Source: SIG480 sp045539475
GTDB taxonomy: Bacteria > Bacillota > Clostridia > Oscillospirales > JAAYXM01
NCBI GenBank assembly: GCA_045539475.1
Contig: JAZQFJ010000015.1
Coordinates: 1-64,000 of the forward strand
Direction of reading: 5' to 3'
DNA: 64,000 nucleotides
Part shown: positions 45,417-53,435 of the stretch, piece by piece
Layout of the letters: each line of letters starts with the position of its first letter
Numbering within the stretch: the stretch's first letter is position 1
Position numbers and translations under genes: made by a program
Notes under the pieces: model-generated
Told to the model about the DNA's origin: nothing
The model's database searches: none
What the model saw: only the letters and a program-made list of their open reading frames with translations

Positions 45417-45484
45417 AATGCCTTCCTTGTGTTGTTACTTATCGGTTTTCCGTGATGCCGTCTGTAAAAGTTTCAACTTCTTAC

Positions 45485-46606
45485 CTATTTATCTGTCTTT
45501 CCCTGTGATGCCATTTGTGTGAGGTACGCGTTTATAAAGCCGTCGATATCGCCGTCCATAACTGCTCCGATGTTTCCGTTTTCAAAGCCGGTGCGATGGT
45601 CTTTTGCAAGGGTGTACGGCATAAAAACGTATGAACGGATTTGGCTTCCCCATTCGATAAGCTTCTGTTCGCCCTTGATATCCTCGATTTTTTCTAAATT
45701 CTCGCGCTCTTTTATCTCGATAAGCTTTGATTTGAGCATACGCATTGCAACCTCGCGGTTCTGATGCTGGCTGCGTTCGTTCTGGCACGCAACAACTATT
45801 CCTGTCGGTATATGCGTGATGCGGATTGCAGATTCTGTCTTGTTGACGTGCTGACCGCCCGCTCCGGATGCACGGTAGGTATCAACCTTAAGATCTTCCG
45901 TACGAACTTCAACCTCAACGTCATCCGTGATTTCCGGCATAACTTCAAGTGCGGCAAACGACGTGTGGCGGCGGCCCGAGGAGTCAAACGGAGATATACG
46001 CACAAGGCGATGAACGCCCATTTCGCTCTTTAAGTAACCATAAGCATTTTCGCCCTCGATAAGGATGCTTGCGCTTTTAAGACCTGCCTCATCGCCGTCG
46101 ATATAGTCTAAGATCTTGTAAGTATAGCCATGGCGCTCTGCCCAGTGGGTGTACATACGGTAAAGCATTTCTGCCCAGTCCTGAGCCTCGGTACCGCCGG
46201 CTCCCGCCTGGAAGCTCATAATTGCATTGTTCGCGTCATAGTCGCCGGAGAGAAGCGTCTCTATTCTTGCATCGGCAAGTGCTTTTTCAAGAGCAGTTAA
46301 AAGCTCTCCGACTTCTTCGGCAGCCTCCTCATCCTCTGCCTCTTCCGCAAGCTCAAACAGTGCACGGATATCGGCAAGGTCGGAAACAAAACCGTCAAAT
46401 TTTGCAAGCTTTTCCTTTATACGGGAAATTCTTTTGAGAACAACCTGTGAGTTTTCAAGGTCGCCCCAGAAATCTTCCGACTCTGTCTGCTTTTCAAGGT
46501 CGGCAAGTTCGTTTTTTATTCCGTCAATATCAAGCGCGCGGGAAAGCTCTTCAATCGGCGCATCAAGCGCATTTATGCGAAGCTTATATTCGTCAAGTAT
46601 CAGCAT
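45485..46606 (-). CDS. prfB: Peptide chain release factor 2
   Basis: RF2 terminates translation at UGA and UAA. The 373-residue protein has the stop-reading SPF motif (RISPFDSSGRR) and the GGQ motif (SGAGGQHVNKTESA). The start is ATG at 46606, 12 bases after GGAG, with the product beginning MLILDEYKLRINALDA. At the usual programmed-frameshift place the frame reads straight through (GCGCTTGATATTGAC, no in-frame TGA), so the RF2 autoregulatory frameshift is missing. Confidence 0.95.
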   Translation of the reverse strand: MLILDEYKLRINALDAPIEELSRALDIDGIKNELADLEKQTESEDFWGDLENSQVVLKRISRIKEKLAKFDGFVSDLADIRALFELAEEAEDEEAAEEVGELLTALEKALADARIETLLSGDYDANNAIMSFQAGAGGTEAQDWAEMLYRMYTHWAERHGYTYKILDYIDGDEAGLKSASILIEGENAYGYLKSEMGVHRLVRISPFDSSGRRHTSFAALEVMPEITDDVEVEVRTEDLKVDTYRASGAGGQHVNKTESAIRITHIPTGIVVACQNERSQHQNREVAMRMLKSKLIEIKERENLEKIEDIKGEQKLIEWGSQIRSYVFMPYTLAKDHRTGFENGNIGAVMDGDIDGFINAYLTQMASQGKTDK

Positions 46607-46654
46607 AGCGTGAAAATTCTCCTTTTTACATTCATACATTATATATTTTACCAT

Positions 46655-46977
46655 ATATAATACGAAACGTCAAATTTTAAAATTGAATATTTTTCGGCAT
46701 TCGGTCAGGATACGTTGAGGAGTCCGGAATTTTCGGGCGGATCAGGTAACGTAGTACCGGCATATGCAGAAAAAGGTGTTTTTGCATAAAATTTGCCGTA
46801 ACTGCCCCTGTTTTAATGCGGACCGGATATGTAAAATTGACAAACCGATGCTTCGAGTGCTAAAACCGAACCAAAATTTGGTCAAACTGAAACTTTTTAA
46901 AAGTTCAGAATAAGACGCAAATTTCGCGCAAATTCGCTATTTTTGTTAAAAAATTATTACATTTTACAAAAAATGTC
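46655..46977. other. Gene-free stretch between prfB and hrcA
   Basis: No gene seen. It holds a bulged hairpin (ATGCA...TGCAT, about 46762-46787), small palindromes (ACCAAAATTTGGT and AACTTTTTAAAAGTT, about 46870-46907), and an isolated half CIRCE sequence GAGTGCTAA (46855-46863). The promoter of prfB should be here on the minus strand but I cannot point to it. Confidence 0.5.
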
Positions 46978-47036
46978 TTGACATATTCAAAAAAAGTAGT
47001 AAAATAAGATTAGCACTCGGGAGTGGAGAGTGCTAA
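46978..47036 (+). promoter_or_regulatory. hrcA promoter and CIRCE operator
   Basis: TTGACA (46978-46983), 16-base spacer, TAAAAT (47000-47005). A perfect CIRCE element, TTAGCACTC-N9-GAGTGCTAA (47010-47036), covers the transcription start. HrcA binds CIRCE and represses the operon until heat or unfolded protein titrates GroEL. Confidence 0.97.
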
Positions 47037-47062
47037 AATGTAAAAATGTGAGGTGACAGCGC

Positions 47063-48115
47063 TTGAGTCTTAGTGACAGAAAAAGGCGAATATTAAAAGC
47101 CATTATAGATGAGTACATTGAAAATGCCGAGCCTGTCGGCTCGAAGATAATTGCGGCAAGAGGGAGGCTTGATGTTTCCCCGGCAACGATACGAAATGAA
47201 ATGAGCGAGCTCGAAGAGCTCGGATATCTTGAGCAGCCGCACATCTCGGCGGGCAGAGTTCCGTCCACTGCCGGATATCGTCTTTACGTAAACGAGCTTA
47301 TGCAGCCGCAGCAGATAAGCGTGAGCGAGGCGGAAGCAATCAACCGCGCTTTAGGAAGCAGGATGCGTGAGCTTGAAAAGATGCTCCGCGAGTTCGGGCG
47401 TCTGGTTTCTCAGCTTACGAACTACACGACCTACACGCTAACGACACACGCATCAAGCGAGACGGTAAAGAAGTTTGACGTTTTTCTCATCGAACCGCGA
47501 ACCGCAATCGCCGTTGTGGTTACAAGCTCGGGAATTTTAAAGAACAAGCGTATAAAGCTTGGTTATCCCCCATCTGAAAATGAGATTTTCATAGCTACGC
47601 GTATATTAAATATGTATTTTACCGAAAGAACGCTTGATGAAATTTCGCTTTCTCTTATAAAGCGGGCTTCTGCAGAGGCGGGAGAGCTTGCATCGCTTAT
47701 TGTTGATGTTGCGGAGTTTGCCGGTGAGGTGCTGGACGAAACGCGCGAGGGCGATGTTTATCTCGACGGTATTTCGCGTATTCTCAACCACCCCGAATAC
47801 CGCGACCCGGAAAAGGCACAGGAGCTTCTCTCTTATCTTACCGACAAGCAGGGCATTATCCGTCATGCTCAGGAGCATTTTTCCGATGATGTGCTTCCCG
47901 GTCAGATTCGCTATTCAATAGGCACGGAAAACAATGATTTGCCCTTAAAAGATGCAGGAATTGTATACGGAACGTATGATTTGGGTAAAAATTTACAGGG
48001 TGTTATCGGTATTGTAGGGCCACGGCGTATGGATTACGCCAAGGTTGCCGCAAACCTTAACTATTTTATAACAGGCTTCAACAAGCTTCTGAAGGATTCG
48101 TTCTTCACCGAATAG
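47063..48115 (+). CDS. hrcA: Heat-inducible transcription repressor HrcA
   Basis: Repressor of CIRCE-controlled chaperone genes. The 350-residue protein has the N-terminal winged helix (LSDRKRRILKAIIDEYIENA, SPATIRNEM) and the HISAGRVPSTAGYR motif. Start is TTG at 47063, 7 bases after AGGTG. It autoregulates via the CIRCE just upstream and heads hrcA-grpE-dnaK-dnaJ. Confidence 0.96.
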   Translation: MSLSDRKRRILKAIIDEYIENAEPVGSKIIAARGRLDVSPATIRNEMSELEELGYLEQPHISAGRVPSTAGYRLYVNELMQPQQISVSEAEAINRALGSRMRELEKMLREFGRLVSQLTNYTTYTLTTHASSETVKKFDVFLIEPRTAIAVVVTSSGILKNKRIKLGYPPSENEIFIATRILNMYFTERTLDEISLSLIKRASAEAGELASLIVDVAEFAGEVLDETREGDVYLDGISRILNHPEYRDPEKAQELLSYLTDKQGIIRHAQEHFSDDVLPGQIRYSIGTENNDLPLKDAGIVYGTYDLGKNLQGVIGIVGPRRMDYAKVAANLNYFITGFNKLLKDSFFTE

Positions 48116-48130
48116 GAGGTACACAGATAA

Positions 48131-48664
48131 ATGGCTGAAAATGAAAAGACAACGCTTGAAGAGGAAATCACGGAAACCGATGCGGAAAAAGAAGCTGTCG
48201 GCACACCGGAGGAAAAAACCGAGTTGACTGAACTTGAGAAGGCAGAGATGGAACTGAAAGAAGCAAACGACAAATACCTTCGCCTTGCGGCAGAGTATGA
48301 TAATTACAGAAAGCGCACGGCAAAGGAAAAGGAAATGCTTTATAACGATTCAACAGCGGCGGCTGCCGGAGCTTTTCTCGGAGTGTATGATAACCTTGAA
48401 CGCGCGCTTGCTACTCCGTGCGCGGATGAGGGTTACAAAAAGGGTGTTGAGCTTATCTTCACCGAATTTTGCAACACGCTTTCAAAGCTGAAGGTTGAAA
48501 TCATTGACCCTGCGGGAGAGGCGTTTGACCCGAACTTCCACAACGCGGTTATGCATGAGGAAAACGAGGAGCTCGGCGAGAACACCGTTTCCGAGGTGTT
48601 CCAGAAGGGCGCAAAGCTCGGCGACAGAGTTGTAAGACCGGCAATGGTAAAGGTCGCAAATTAA
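48131..48664 (+). CDS. grpE: Nucleotide exchange factor GrpE
   Basis: ADP-release factor for DnaK, 177 residues. Acidic N-terminus, long coiled-coil helix (about residues 35-85) including YDNYRKRTAKEKE, and C-terminal beta-wing with DPNFHNAV and GDRVVRPAMVKV. 15 bases after hrcA, with a GGAGG site. Confidence 0.96.
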   Translation: MAENEKTTLEEEITETDAEKEAVGTPEEKTELTELEKAEMELKEANDKYLRLAAEYDNYRKRTAKEKEMLYNDSTAAAAGAFLGVYDNLERALATPCADEGYKKGVELIFTEFCNTLSKLKVEIIDPAGEAFDPNFHNAVMHEENEELGENTVSEVFQKGAKLGDRVVRPAMVKVAN

Positions 48665-48672
48665 GATTTGCT

Positions 48673-48698
48673 TCAAAAAAGTGCTTGCACTTTTTTGA
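48673..48698 (+). terminator. Intergenic hairpin between grpE and dnaK
   Basis: 12-bp stem TCAAAAAAGTGC / GCACTTTTTTGA with a tiny loop and a T-run in its right arm. Could be a partial terminator or an RNA-processing site that sets the DnaK/GrpE ratio; dnaK has its own GGAGG site but no clear promoter. Confidence 0.5.
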
Positions 48699-48746
48699 GA
48701 ATTTAAAGTAAAAACATATCATTTATATAATTGGAGGTAAATTAAA

Positions 48747-50582
48747 ATGTCTAAAATCATTGGTATTGACTTAGGTACAACAAACTCCTGCGTTGCAGTT
48801 ATGGAAGGCGGCGAGCCGACAGTTCTCGTTAACGCAGAGGGCGCAAGAACAACACCGAGCGTTGTTGCATTCTCAAAGGACGGCGAGAGAATCGTCGGAC
48901 AGGTTGCAAAGCGTCAGGCTGTTACAAACCCCGACCGCACAATCGCTTCCATCAAGCGTGAGATGGGCTCGGACTACAAGGTAAACATCGACGGCAAAGC
49001 GTATTCTCCGCAGGAGATTTCCGCAATGGTTCTCACAAAGCTCAAAACAGATGCTGAAGCGTATCTTGGCTCTAAGGTAACTCAGGCGGTTATCACCGTT
49101 CCGGCTTACTTTACAGACAGCCAGCGTCAGGCAACAAAGGACGCAGGTAAGATTGCAGGTCTTGAGGTTCTTCGTATCGTAAACGAGCCGACAGCTGCTG
49201 CTCTTGCTTACGGTCTTGATAAGGAAACAGATCAGAAGATTATGATTTACGACCTCGGCGGCGGTACGTTTGACGTATCAATCCTCGAGATCGGCGACGG
49301 CGTTGTTGAGGTTCTTGCAACGGCAGGTAACAACCGTCTCGGCGGTGACGACTTTGACAACCGCGTTGCAAAGTGGATTGTTGATGAGTTCAAAAAGGAA
49401 AACGGTGTTGACATCACAAACGACAAGATGGCAATGCAGAGAATCCGTGAAGCTGCTGAGAAGGCAAAGATTGAGCTTTCAGGTGTTACAACAACAAACA
49501 TTTCCCTCCCGTACATCACGGCGGATGCAACAGGTCCGAAGCACCTTGACCTCACTCTCTCCCGCGCAAAGTTCAATGAGCTCACATCTGACCTCGTTGA
49601 CAGCACAATGGTTCCTGTCCGTCAGGCAATGAGTGATGCAGGTCTTGCACCGTCGGATCTTTCAAAGGTTCTTCTCGTCGGCGGTTCTACCCGTATTCCG
49701 GCAGTTTCCGATGCTGTTAAGAACTACACAGGCAAAGAGCCGTTCAAGGGCATTAACCCGGACGAATGTGTTGCAATGGGTGCAGCTATACAGGGCGGTG
49801 TTCTTGCAGGTGACGTTAAGGACATTCTCCTTCTCGACGTAACTCCGCTTTCTCTCGGTATTGAGACAATGGGCGGCGTATTCACAAAGCTTATTGAGCG
49901 CAACACAACTATCCCGACAAACAAGAGCCAGATTTTCTCTACTGCTGCAGACAACCAGCCGTCCGTTGAAATCCATGTTCTTCAGGGTGAGCGCGAGATG
50001 GCTGCATACAACAAAACTCTCGGTCGCTTTAACCTTGACGGAATCTCCCCTGCTCCGCGCGGCGTACCGCAGATTGAGGTTTCCTTTGACATTGATGCCG
50101 ACGGTATCGTAAACGTTAAAGCAAAGGATCTCGGCACCGGCAAAGAGCAGAACATCACAATCACTTCTTCCACGAACCTCTCTCAGGAGGATATCGACAA
50201 GGCTGTTAAGGAAGCAGAGCAGTATTCCGAGGAAGATAAGAAGCGCCGTGAAGAGGTTGATGTCCGCAACAACGCAGACCAGATGGTTTATCAGACGGAA
50301 AAGGCTCTTTCTGAGCTCGGCGACAAGGTAACCGAGGAGGAAAAGGCAGGCGTAACTGCTGAGGTTGAGAAGCTCAAAGAAACTCTTAAGGGTAATGATA
50401 CCGAGGCTATCAAGGCACAGACCGAGGCTCTCACAAAGAAGTTCTACGAAATTTCCGAGAAGCTTTATAAGGAAGCGGCTGCACAGCAGCAGGCAGCACA
50501 GGGCGCTCCCGATATGGGCGCAGACGCAGGTGCACCTAACGGTGACAATGTTGTAGATGCAGACTTCACACAGGTAGACTAA
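48747..50582 (+). CDS. dnaK: Chaperone DnaK (Hsp70)
   Basis: ATP-driven chaperone, 611 residues. N-terminal ATPase motifs GIDLGTTNSCVAVMEG, DLGGGTFDVSILE and VGGSTRIPAV; substrate domain after about residue 360 and helical lid; ends VVDADFTQVD, like other Firmicutes DnaK. About 23 residues shorter than E. coli DnaK because of the Gram-positive gap in the ATPase domain. Confidence 0.98.
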   Translation: MSKIIGIDLGTTNSCVAVMEGGEPTVLVNAEGARTTPSVVAFSKDGERIVGQVAKRQAVTNPDRTIASIKREMGSDYKVNIDGKAYSPQEISAMVLTKLKTDAEAYLGSKVTQAVITVPAYFTDSQRQATKDAGKIAGLEVLRIVNEPTAAALAYGLDKETDQKIMIYDLGGGTFDVSILEIGDGVVEVLATAGNNRLGGDDFDNRVAKWIVDEFKKENGVDITNDKMAMQRIREAAEKAKIELSGVTTTNISLPYITADATGPKHLDLTLSRAKFNELTSDLVDSTMVPVRQAMSDAGLAPSDLSKVLLVGGSTRIPAVSDAVKNYTGKEPFKGINPDECVAMGAAIQGGVLAGDVKDILLLDVTPLSLGIETMGGVFTKLIERNTTIPTNKSQIFSTAADNQPSVEIHVLQGEREMAAYNKTLGRFNLDGISPAPRGVPQIEVSFDIDADGIVNVKAKDLGTGKEQNITITSSTNLSQEDIDKAVKEAEQYSEEDKKRREEVDVRNNADQMVYQTEKALSELGDKVTEEEKAGVTAEVEKLKETLKGNDTEAIKAQTEALTKKFYEISEKLYKEAAAQQQAAQGAPDMGADAGAPNGDNVVDADFTQVD

Positions 50583-50608
50583 TCGGAGATGTAAAAACGC
50601 TCCGGAAC

Positions 50609-50695
50609 ACAAAAGGCATTTTGAAAATGCCTTTTGTTATGGGAAAACCTCCCCCTCGACGTACCTTTCGTACTACTTCGGGTTTGGTTTTCCCA
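50609..50695 (+). terminator. Two hairpins between dnaK and dnaJ
   Basis: First an ACAAAAGGCATTTT / AAAATGCCTTTTGT stem (50609-50637), terminator-like; then TGGGAAAACC / GGTTTTCCCA (50640-50649 with 50686-50695) enclosing a smaller GTAC/GTAC hairpin. dnaJ lies 177 bases after dnaK, so its expression may depend on read-through or an unseen promoter. Confidence 0.65.
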
Positions 50696-50759
50696 TTCCA
50701 AAACGTTTTTTCTATCCCCGAAGAAAACATAAACCCCCACAGAATAGGGAGATGATTCT

Positions 50760-51899
50760 ATGGCAGATAAACGCGATTATTATGAAGTGCTGGGCGTGGC
50801 AAAAACGGCTACGGATGCAGAGCTTAAAAGCGCATACCGCAAGCTTGCAAAAAAATACCACCCCGATTTTAATAAGGATAATAAAGAGGCTGAGGAAAAG
50901 TTCAAGGAAGTAAACGAGGCTTACGAGGTTCTTTCCAATGCCGAAAAGCGCCAGAAGTATGACCAGTTCGGTCATGCGGGCGTTGACCCGAACTTCGGTG
51001 CCGGCGGCGGTGGATTCGGAGGCTTCGGCGGCTTTGAAGATTTTGATATCGGCGACATATTCGGCTCATTCTTCGGAGGCGGTGGCGGATTTGGCGGCGG
51101 TAGCCGCAGAAACGCACCAACCCGCGGCGAGAGTTTGCGCGTAAATCTCATTCTTTCATTTGAGGAAGCGGCTTTCGGCTGTAAGAAGGAGATTAACGTT
51201 ACGCGCACGGAGCGCTGTTCATCCTGTGGCGGCTCGGGTGCTGAAAAAGGCACAAGCGCAGAGACCTGCCAGACGTGCCACGGCTCGGGAACGGTTCGCA
51301 CTACGCGCCGTACACCGCTCGGTATGGTTTCAAGCTCCGGCGTTTGCCCGACCTGCGGTGGCTCGGGTAAGATTATAAAAACCCCGTGTAAAAAGTGTGG
51401 GGGTACCGGTAAGGAGCGCGCTACAAAGACGTTTTCAATCAACATCCCCGCCGGAATTGATGACGGACAGACAGTTCCGCTTCGCGGCGAGGGTAATGCG
51501 GGAACAAACGGAGGACCTAACGGTGATATTCTTGTCACGGTTTCCGTCCGTCCGCACCATATTCTCACACGTGATGGAACATCCATTATGTGCGATGTGC
51601 CGATTACGTTCACACAAGCAGTTCTCGGCGCGGAGATTGAGGTTCCTACGCTTGACGGTAAGGTCAAATACACAGTGCCCGAGGGTACGCAGACCGGCAC
51701 TGTATTCCGCCTTCGCGGAAAGGGCGTTCCGGTGCTTAATACCACGCGGCGCGGAGATCAGTTTGTGCGCGTGAACATTGAAGTTCCGAAAAACCTTTCT
51801 AAGAAGCAGAAGGATCTTTTGCATGAGTTTGCAAAATCGGTGGGCGATGAGTCTTACACCGAGCGCAAAAGCTTTTTTGAAAAACTTAAGAAGAAATAA
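50760..51899 (+). CDS. dnaJ: Chaperone DnaJ (Hsp40)
   Basis: DnaK co-chaperone, 379 residues: J domain with HPD (KKYHPDFNK), Gly/Phe-rich linker, four zinc-finger repeats (CSSCGGSG, CQTCHGSG, CPTCGGSG, CKKCGGTG) and a C-terminal substrate domain. The stop lies directly against a terminator that is repeated after the toxin gene 1 kb further on. Confidence 0.98.
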   Translation: MADKRDYYEVLGVAKTATDAELKSAYRKLAKKYHPDFNKDNKEAEEKFKEVNEAYEVLSNAEKRQKYDQFGHAGVDPNFGAGGGGFGGFGGFEDFDIGDIFGSFFGGGGGFGGGSRRNAPTRGESLRVNLILSFEEAAFGCKKEINVTRTERCSSCGGSGAEKGTSAETCQTCHGSGTVRTTRRTPLGMVSSSGVCPTCGGSGKIIKTPCKKCGGTGKERATKTFSINIPAGIDDGQTVPLRGEGNAGTNGGPNGDILVTVSVRPHHILTRDGTSIMCDVPITFTQAVLGAEIEVPTLDGKVKYTVPEGTQTGTVFRLRGKGVPVLNTTRRGDQFVRVNIEVPKNLSKKQKDLLHEFAKSVGDESYTERKSFFEKLKKK

Positions 51900-51940
51900 A
51901 AAAGAGGCAGATAATCATATCGGTTATCTGTCTTTTCTTT
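51897..51940 (+). repeat. Terminator repeat copy A (after dnaJ)
   Basis: Starting at the dnaJ stop codon, a hairpin GGCAGATAA / TTATCTGTC followed by TTTT. The same ~37 bases recur after the hepT stop codon with one internal difference, so this works as the dnaJ terminator and as one of two direct repeats bracketing the toxin-antitoxin unit. Confidence 0.85.
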
Positions 51941-51958
51941 TTCGGACACGTGCAAAAG

Positions 51959-52038
51959 TTGCATATGAAAAACAACAACAATATGCAATTTTTGCATATT
52001 GTTGTTGCATATTTTAAGGAGAAGGTGTATACTATAAT
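51959..52038 (+). promoter_or_regulatory. Promoter/operator of the toxin-antitoxin unit
   Basis: A 16-bp-arm palindrome (51973-51988 with 51992-52007, 3-base centre) ends over the -35 TTGCAT (52005-52010), 17-base spacer, -10 TATACT (52028-52033). TTGCATAT or its complement occurs four times (near 51960, 51982, 51992, 52005), a likely operator array for the HTH-bearing antitoxin. Confidence 0.75.
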
Positions 52039-52065
52039 AGCAGAGGATTTAAAGGAGGGAAACTT

Positions 52066-52536
52066 GTGAGTTTAAAAGAATTAAGGCAGAGTAAGGGTTT
52101 AACTCAAAAGCAAAGCGCTGTGTATCTTGAAATTCCGTTACGAACGTATATTAATTATGAAAATGACCCGAAAAAGGTAAGATCGCAGAAGTATAAATAT
52201 ATGATGGGAAAGCTTGCTGAGTATGGGTTTGTTGATGAAGAACATGGAATCCTTACGTGCGAAGCAATTGCCGATGCGTGTAAAAAAGTATTTGACAAGT
52301 ACAATGTGGAATACTGTTATCTGTTTGGTTCATACTCGAAGGATAAAGCAACGGAAAGAAGCGATGTTGATTTGCTCATATCGACAAAGATTTCGGGTCT
52401 TGCTTTTTTTGAACTGACAGAAGCCTTAAGGCAGGAAATGAATAAAAAAGTCGATATTCTTCATATTGACCAGCTGAAAAATAACTTTGAACTGCTTCAA
52501 GAAATATTAAAGGACGGAGTGAAGATATATGGATAA
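52066..52536 (+). CDS. mntA: MntA-type antitoxin with N-terminal HTH domain
   Basis: 156 residues in two parts: an XRE-like HTH (about 1-55, KELRQSKGLTQKQSAVYLEI) and a minimal nucleotidyltransferase (about 65-156) with the GSx10DxD signature (Gly88-Ser89 ... Asp100-x-Asp102). MntA proteins AMPylate the HepT toxin on its motif Tyr. The fused HTH should let it bind its own promoter. GTG start after GGAGGG; the 3' end overlaps hepT by eight bases. Confidence 0.88.
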   Translation: MSLKELRQSKGLTQKQSAVYLEIPLRTYINYENDPKKVRSQKYKYMMGKLAEYGFVDEEHGILTCEAIADACKKVFDKYNVEYCYLFGSYSKDKATERSDVDLLISTKISGLAFFELTEALRQEMNKKVDILHIDQLKNNFELLQEILKDGVKIYG

Positions 52537-52870
52537 TGTAAAAAACGATAAATATTATCTGGCTAAACTCCTGTCAGACATTGAGTTTCTTATGGCGCAC
52601 ACCGGGCATTTGCTTTGGGAAAATTTTGGTGAAGATGAAGTTCTTCTTGATTCTGTGATGTTCCGGTTGATTCAGATTTCAGAGAACACTGCAAGGCTAA
52701 CGGATGAATTTAAAATCGCATACAAAAATATACCCTGGCTTGCAATCAGAGGACTTCGCAACCGGATTGTACATGATTATGGTGAAGTTGATTACAGAAT
52801 AGTTTTTGAAACCGTAAAGGATGATATTCCCCTGTTGCATAAAATGTTAAAAGAAATAGAGTTGAATTAA
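52529..52870 (+). CDS. hepT: HEPN ribonuclease toxin HepT (DUF86)
   Basis: 113-residue all-helical HEPN protein with the RX4HXY motif (Arg77, His82, Tyr84 in RNRIVHDY), the catalytic RNase site and the Tyr that MntA AMPylates. Pairing, order and overlap with mntA fit a type VII toxin-antitoxin module. It ends in a terminator almost the same as that of dnaJ. Confidence 0.88.
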   Translation: MDNVKNDKYYLAKLLSDIEFLMAHTGHLLWENFGEDEVLLDSVMFRLIQISENTARLTDEFKIAYKNIPWLAIRGLRNRIVHDYGEVDYRIVFETVKDDIPLLHKMLKEIELN

Positions 52871-52905
52871 AAAAGAGACAGATAATCATATCGGTTATCT
52901 GTCTT
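52868..52905. repeat. Terminator repeat copy B (after hepT)
   Basis: Starts at the hepT stop codon; identical to copy A after dnaJ except one base (GACAG for GGCAG) over about 37 bases. Here the stem is perfect: GACAGATAA / TTATCTGTC. It also lies between the converging hepT and XRE genes. Confidence 0.88.
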
Positions 52906-52917
52906 TCATCTTACTTG

Positions 52918-53136
52918 TCATTTATTCATCTCGGGGTTGTCCGTTCTTTCCATAAGGTAATCTACAGAAACATTATGAAAATCTGCAATTTTTATAAGCG
53001 TAGCCGTCGGAATATCAATATCTCCGCGCTCATAATTACTATATACTCTCTGACTGCATGACAGAATTTCTCCCATCTGCGCCTGTGTTATATCTTTGTC
53101 CTCGCGCAAATCGCGTATTCGTTTGTATAACGGCAT
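52918..53136 (-). CDS. XRE family HTH regulator
   Basis: 72-residue Cro/CI-type protein, almost all HTH (KRIRDLREDKDITQAQMGEI, SQRVYSNYERG). Its gene diverges from a putative small RNA; the palindrome TTTTTCGCTA ... TAGCGAAAAA between them is its likely operator. A minus-strand TATAAT lies near 53172. Converges with hepT. Confidence 0.88.
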   Translation of the reverse strand: MPLYKRIRDLREDKDITQAQMGEILSCSQRVYSNYERGDIDIPTATLIKIADFHNVSVDYLMERTDNPEMNK

Positions 53137-53182
53137 ATAGTCACCACTTTCAATTCAGTATAACACTATTATACATAGAAAG

Positions 53183-53221
53183 TTTTTCGCTATTGACTTT
53201 TAGCGAAAAATCCGCTATAAT
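53183..53221 (+). promoter_or_regulatory. Promoter nested in a palindrome, for the putative small RNA
   Basis: TTGACT (53193-53198), 17-base spacer, TATAAT (53216-53221). The -35 sits in the 8-base centre of the inverted repeat TTTTTCGCTA (53183-53192) / TAGCGAAAAA (53201-53210). A repressor on the palindrome would block this promoter and the divergent XRE promoter. Confidence 0.75.
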
Positions 53222-53227
53222 TTAATA

Positions 53228-53309
53228 TTGCCGGAACTTCCGGCTGCTGCGACGCAAGCACATCCGTCAGTTTGTATATTCACAGACTGACGGGTGTGTT
53301 TTTGTGTTT
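53228..53309 (+). ncRNA. Putative small RNA with intrinsic terminator
   Basis: From the predicted start (about 53228) the transcript would have a 5' hairpin GCCGGA/TCCGGC (53230-53244), a short linker, then a 13-bp hairpin (53259-53271 with 53286-53298, one G-T pair, 14-base loop) followed by five T residues: an intrinsic terminator. About 80 bases, no open frame of note. Could be an independent small RNA or a prematurely ended leader of the ATPase gene 130 bases on. No known RNA family recognised. Confidence 0.5.
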
Positions 53310-53365
53310 CGGCATTCCTCTTATAAAACAAAAAGGTTATACCATTTATGCATACAACCGTTTGT

Positions 53366-53414
53366 TTCCCAAAAGTGAAAATCTATTGATTTTGGGAACT
53401 GAAGGTGGTATAAT
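53366..53414 (+). promoter_or_regulatory. Promoter and operator of the DUF4143 ATPase gene
   Basis: TTGATT (53386-53391), 17-base spacer, TATAAT (53409-53414), preceded and overlapped by the inverted repeat TTCCCAAAA (53366-53374) / TTTTGGGAA (53390-53398). Start of transcription would be about 15 bases before the GTG codon. Confidence 0.7.
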
Positions 53415-53435
53415 AACTTTGCGAGGTGATTTTCT

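Noticed and set aside
46855..46863. Second CIRCE element upstream of hrcA
   Set aside because: Only the right half (GAGTGCTAA) is there; the left half at the proper spacing does not match.
49662..50612. Minus-strand 316-codon frame inside dnaK
   Set aside because: Composition is that of an antisense shadow (Cys/Leu rich) of a well-conserved gene; no motif.
50972..51745. Minus-strand 257-codon frame inside dnaJ
   Set aside because: Mirror of the zinc-finger and Gly-rich coding sequence; no independent support.
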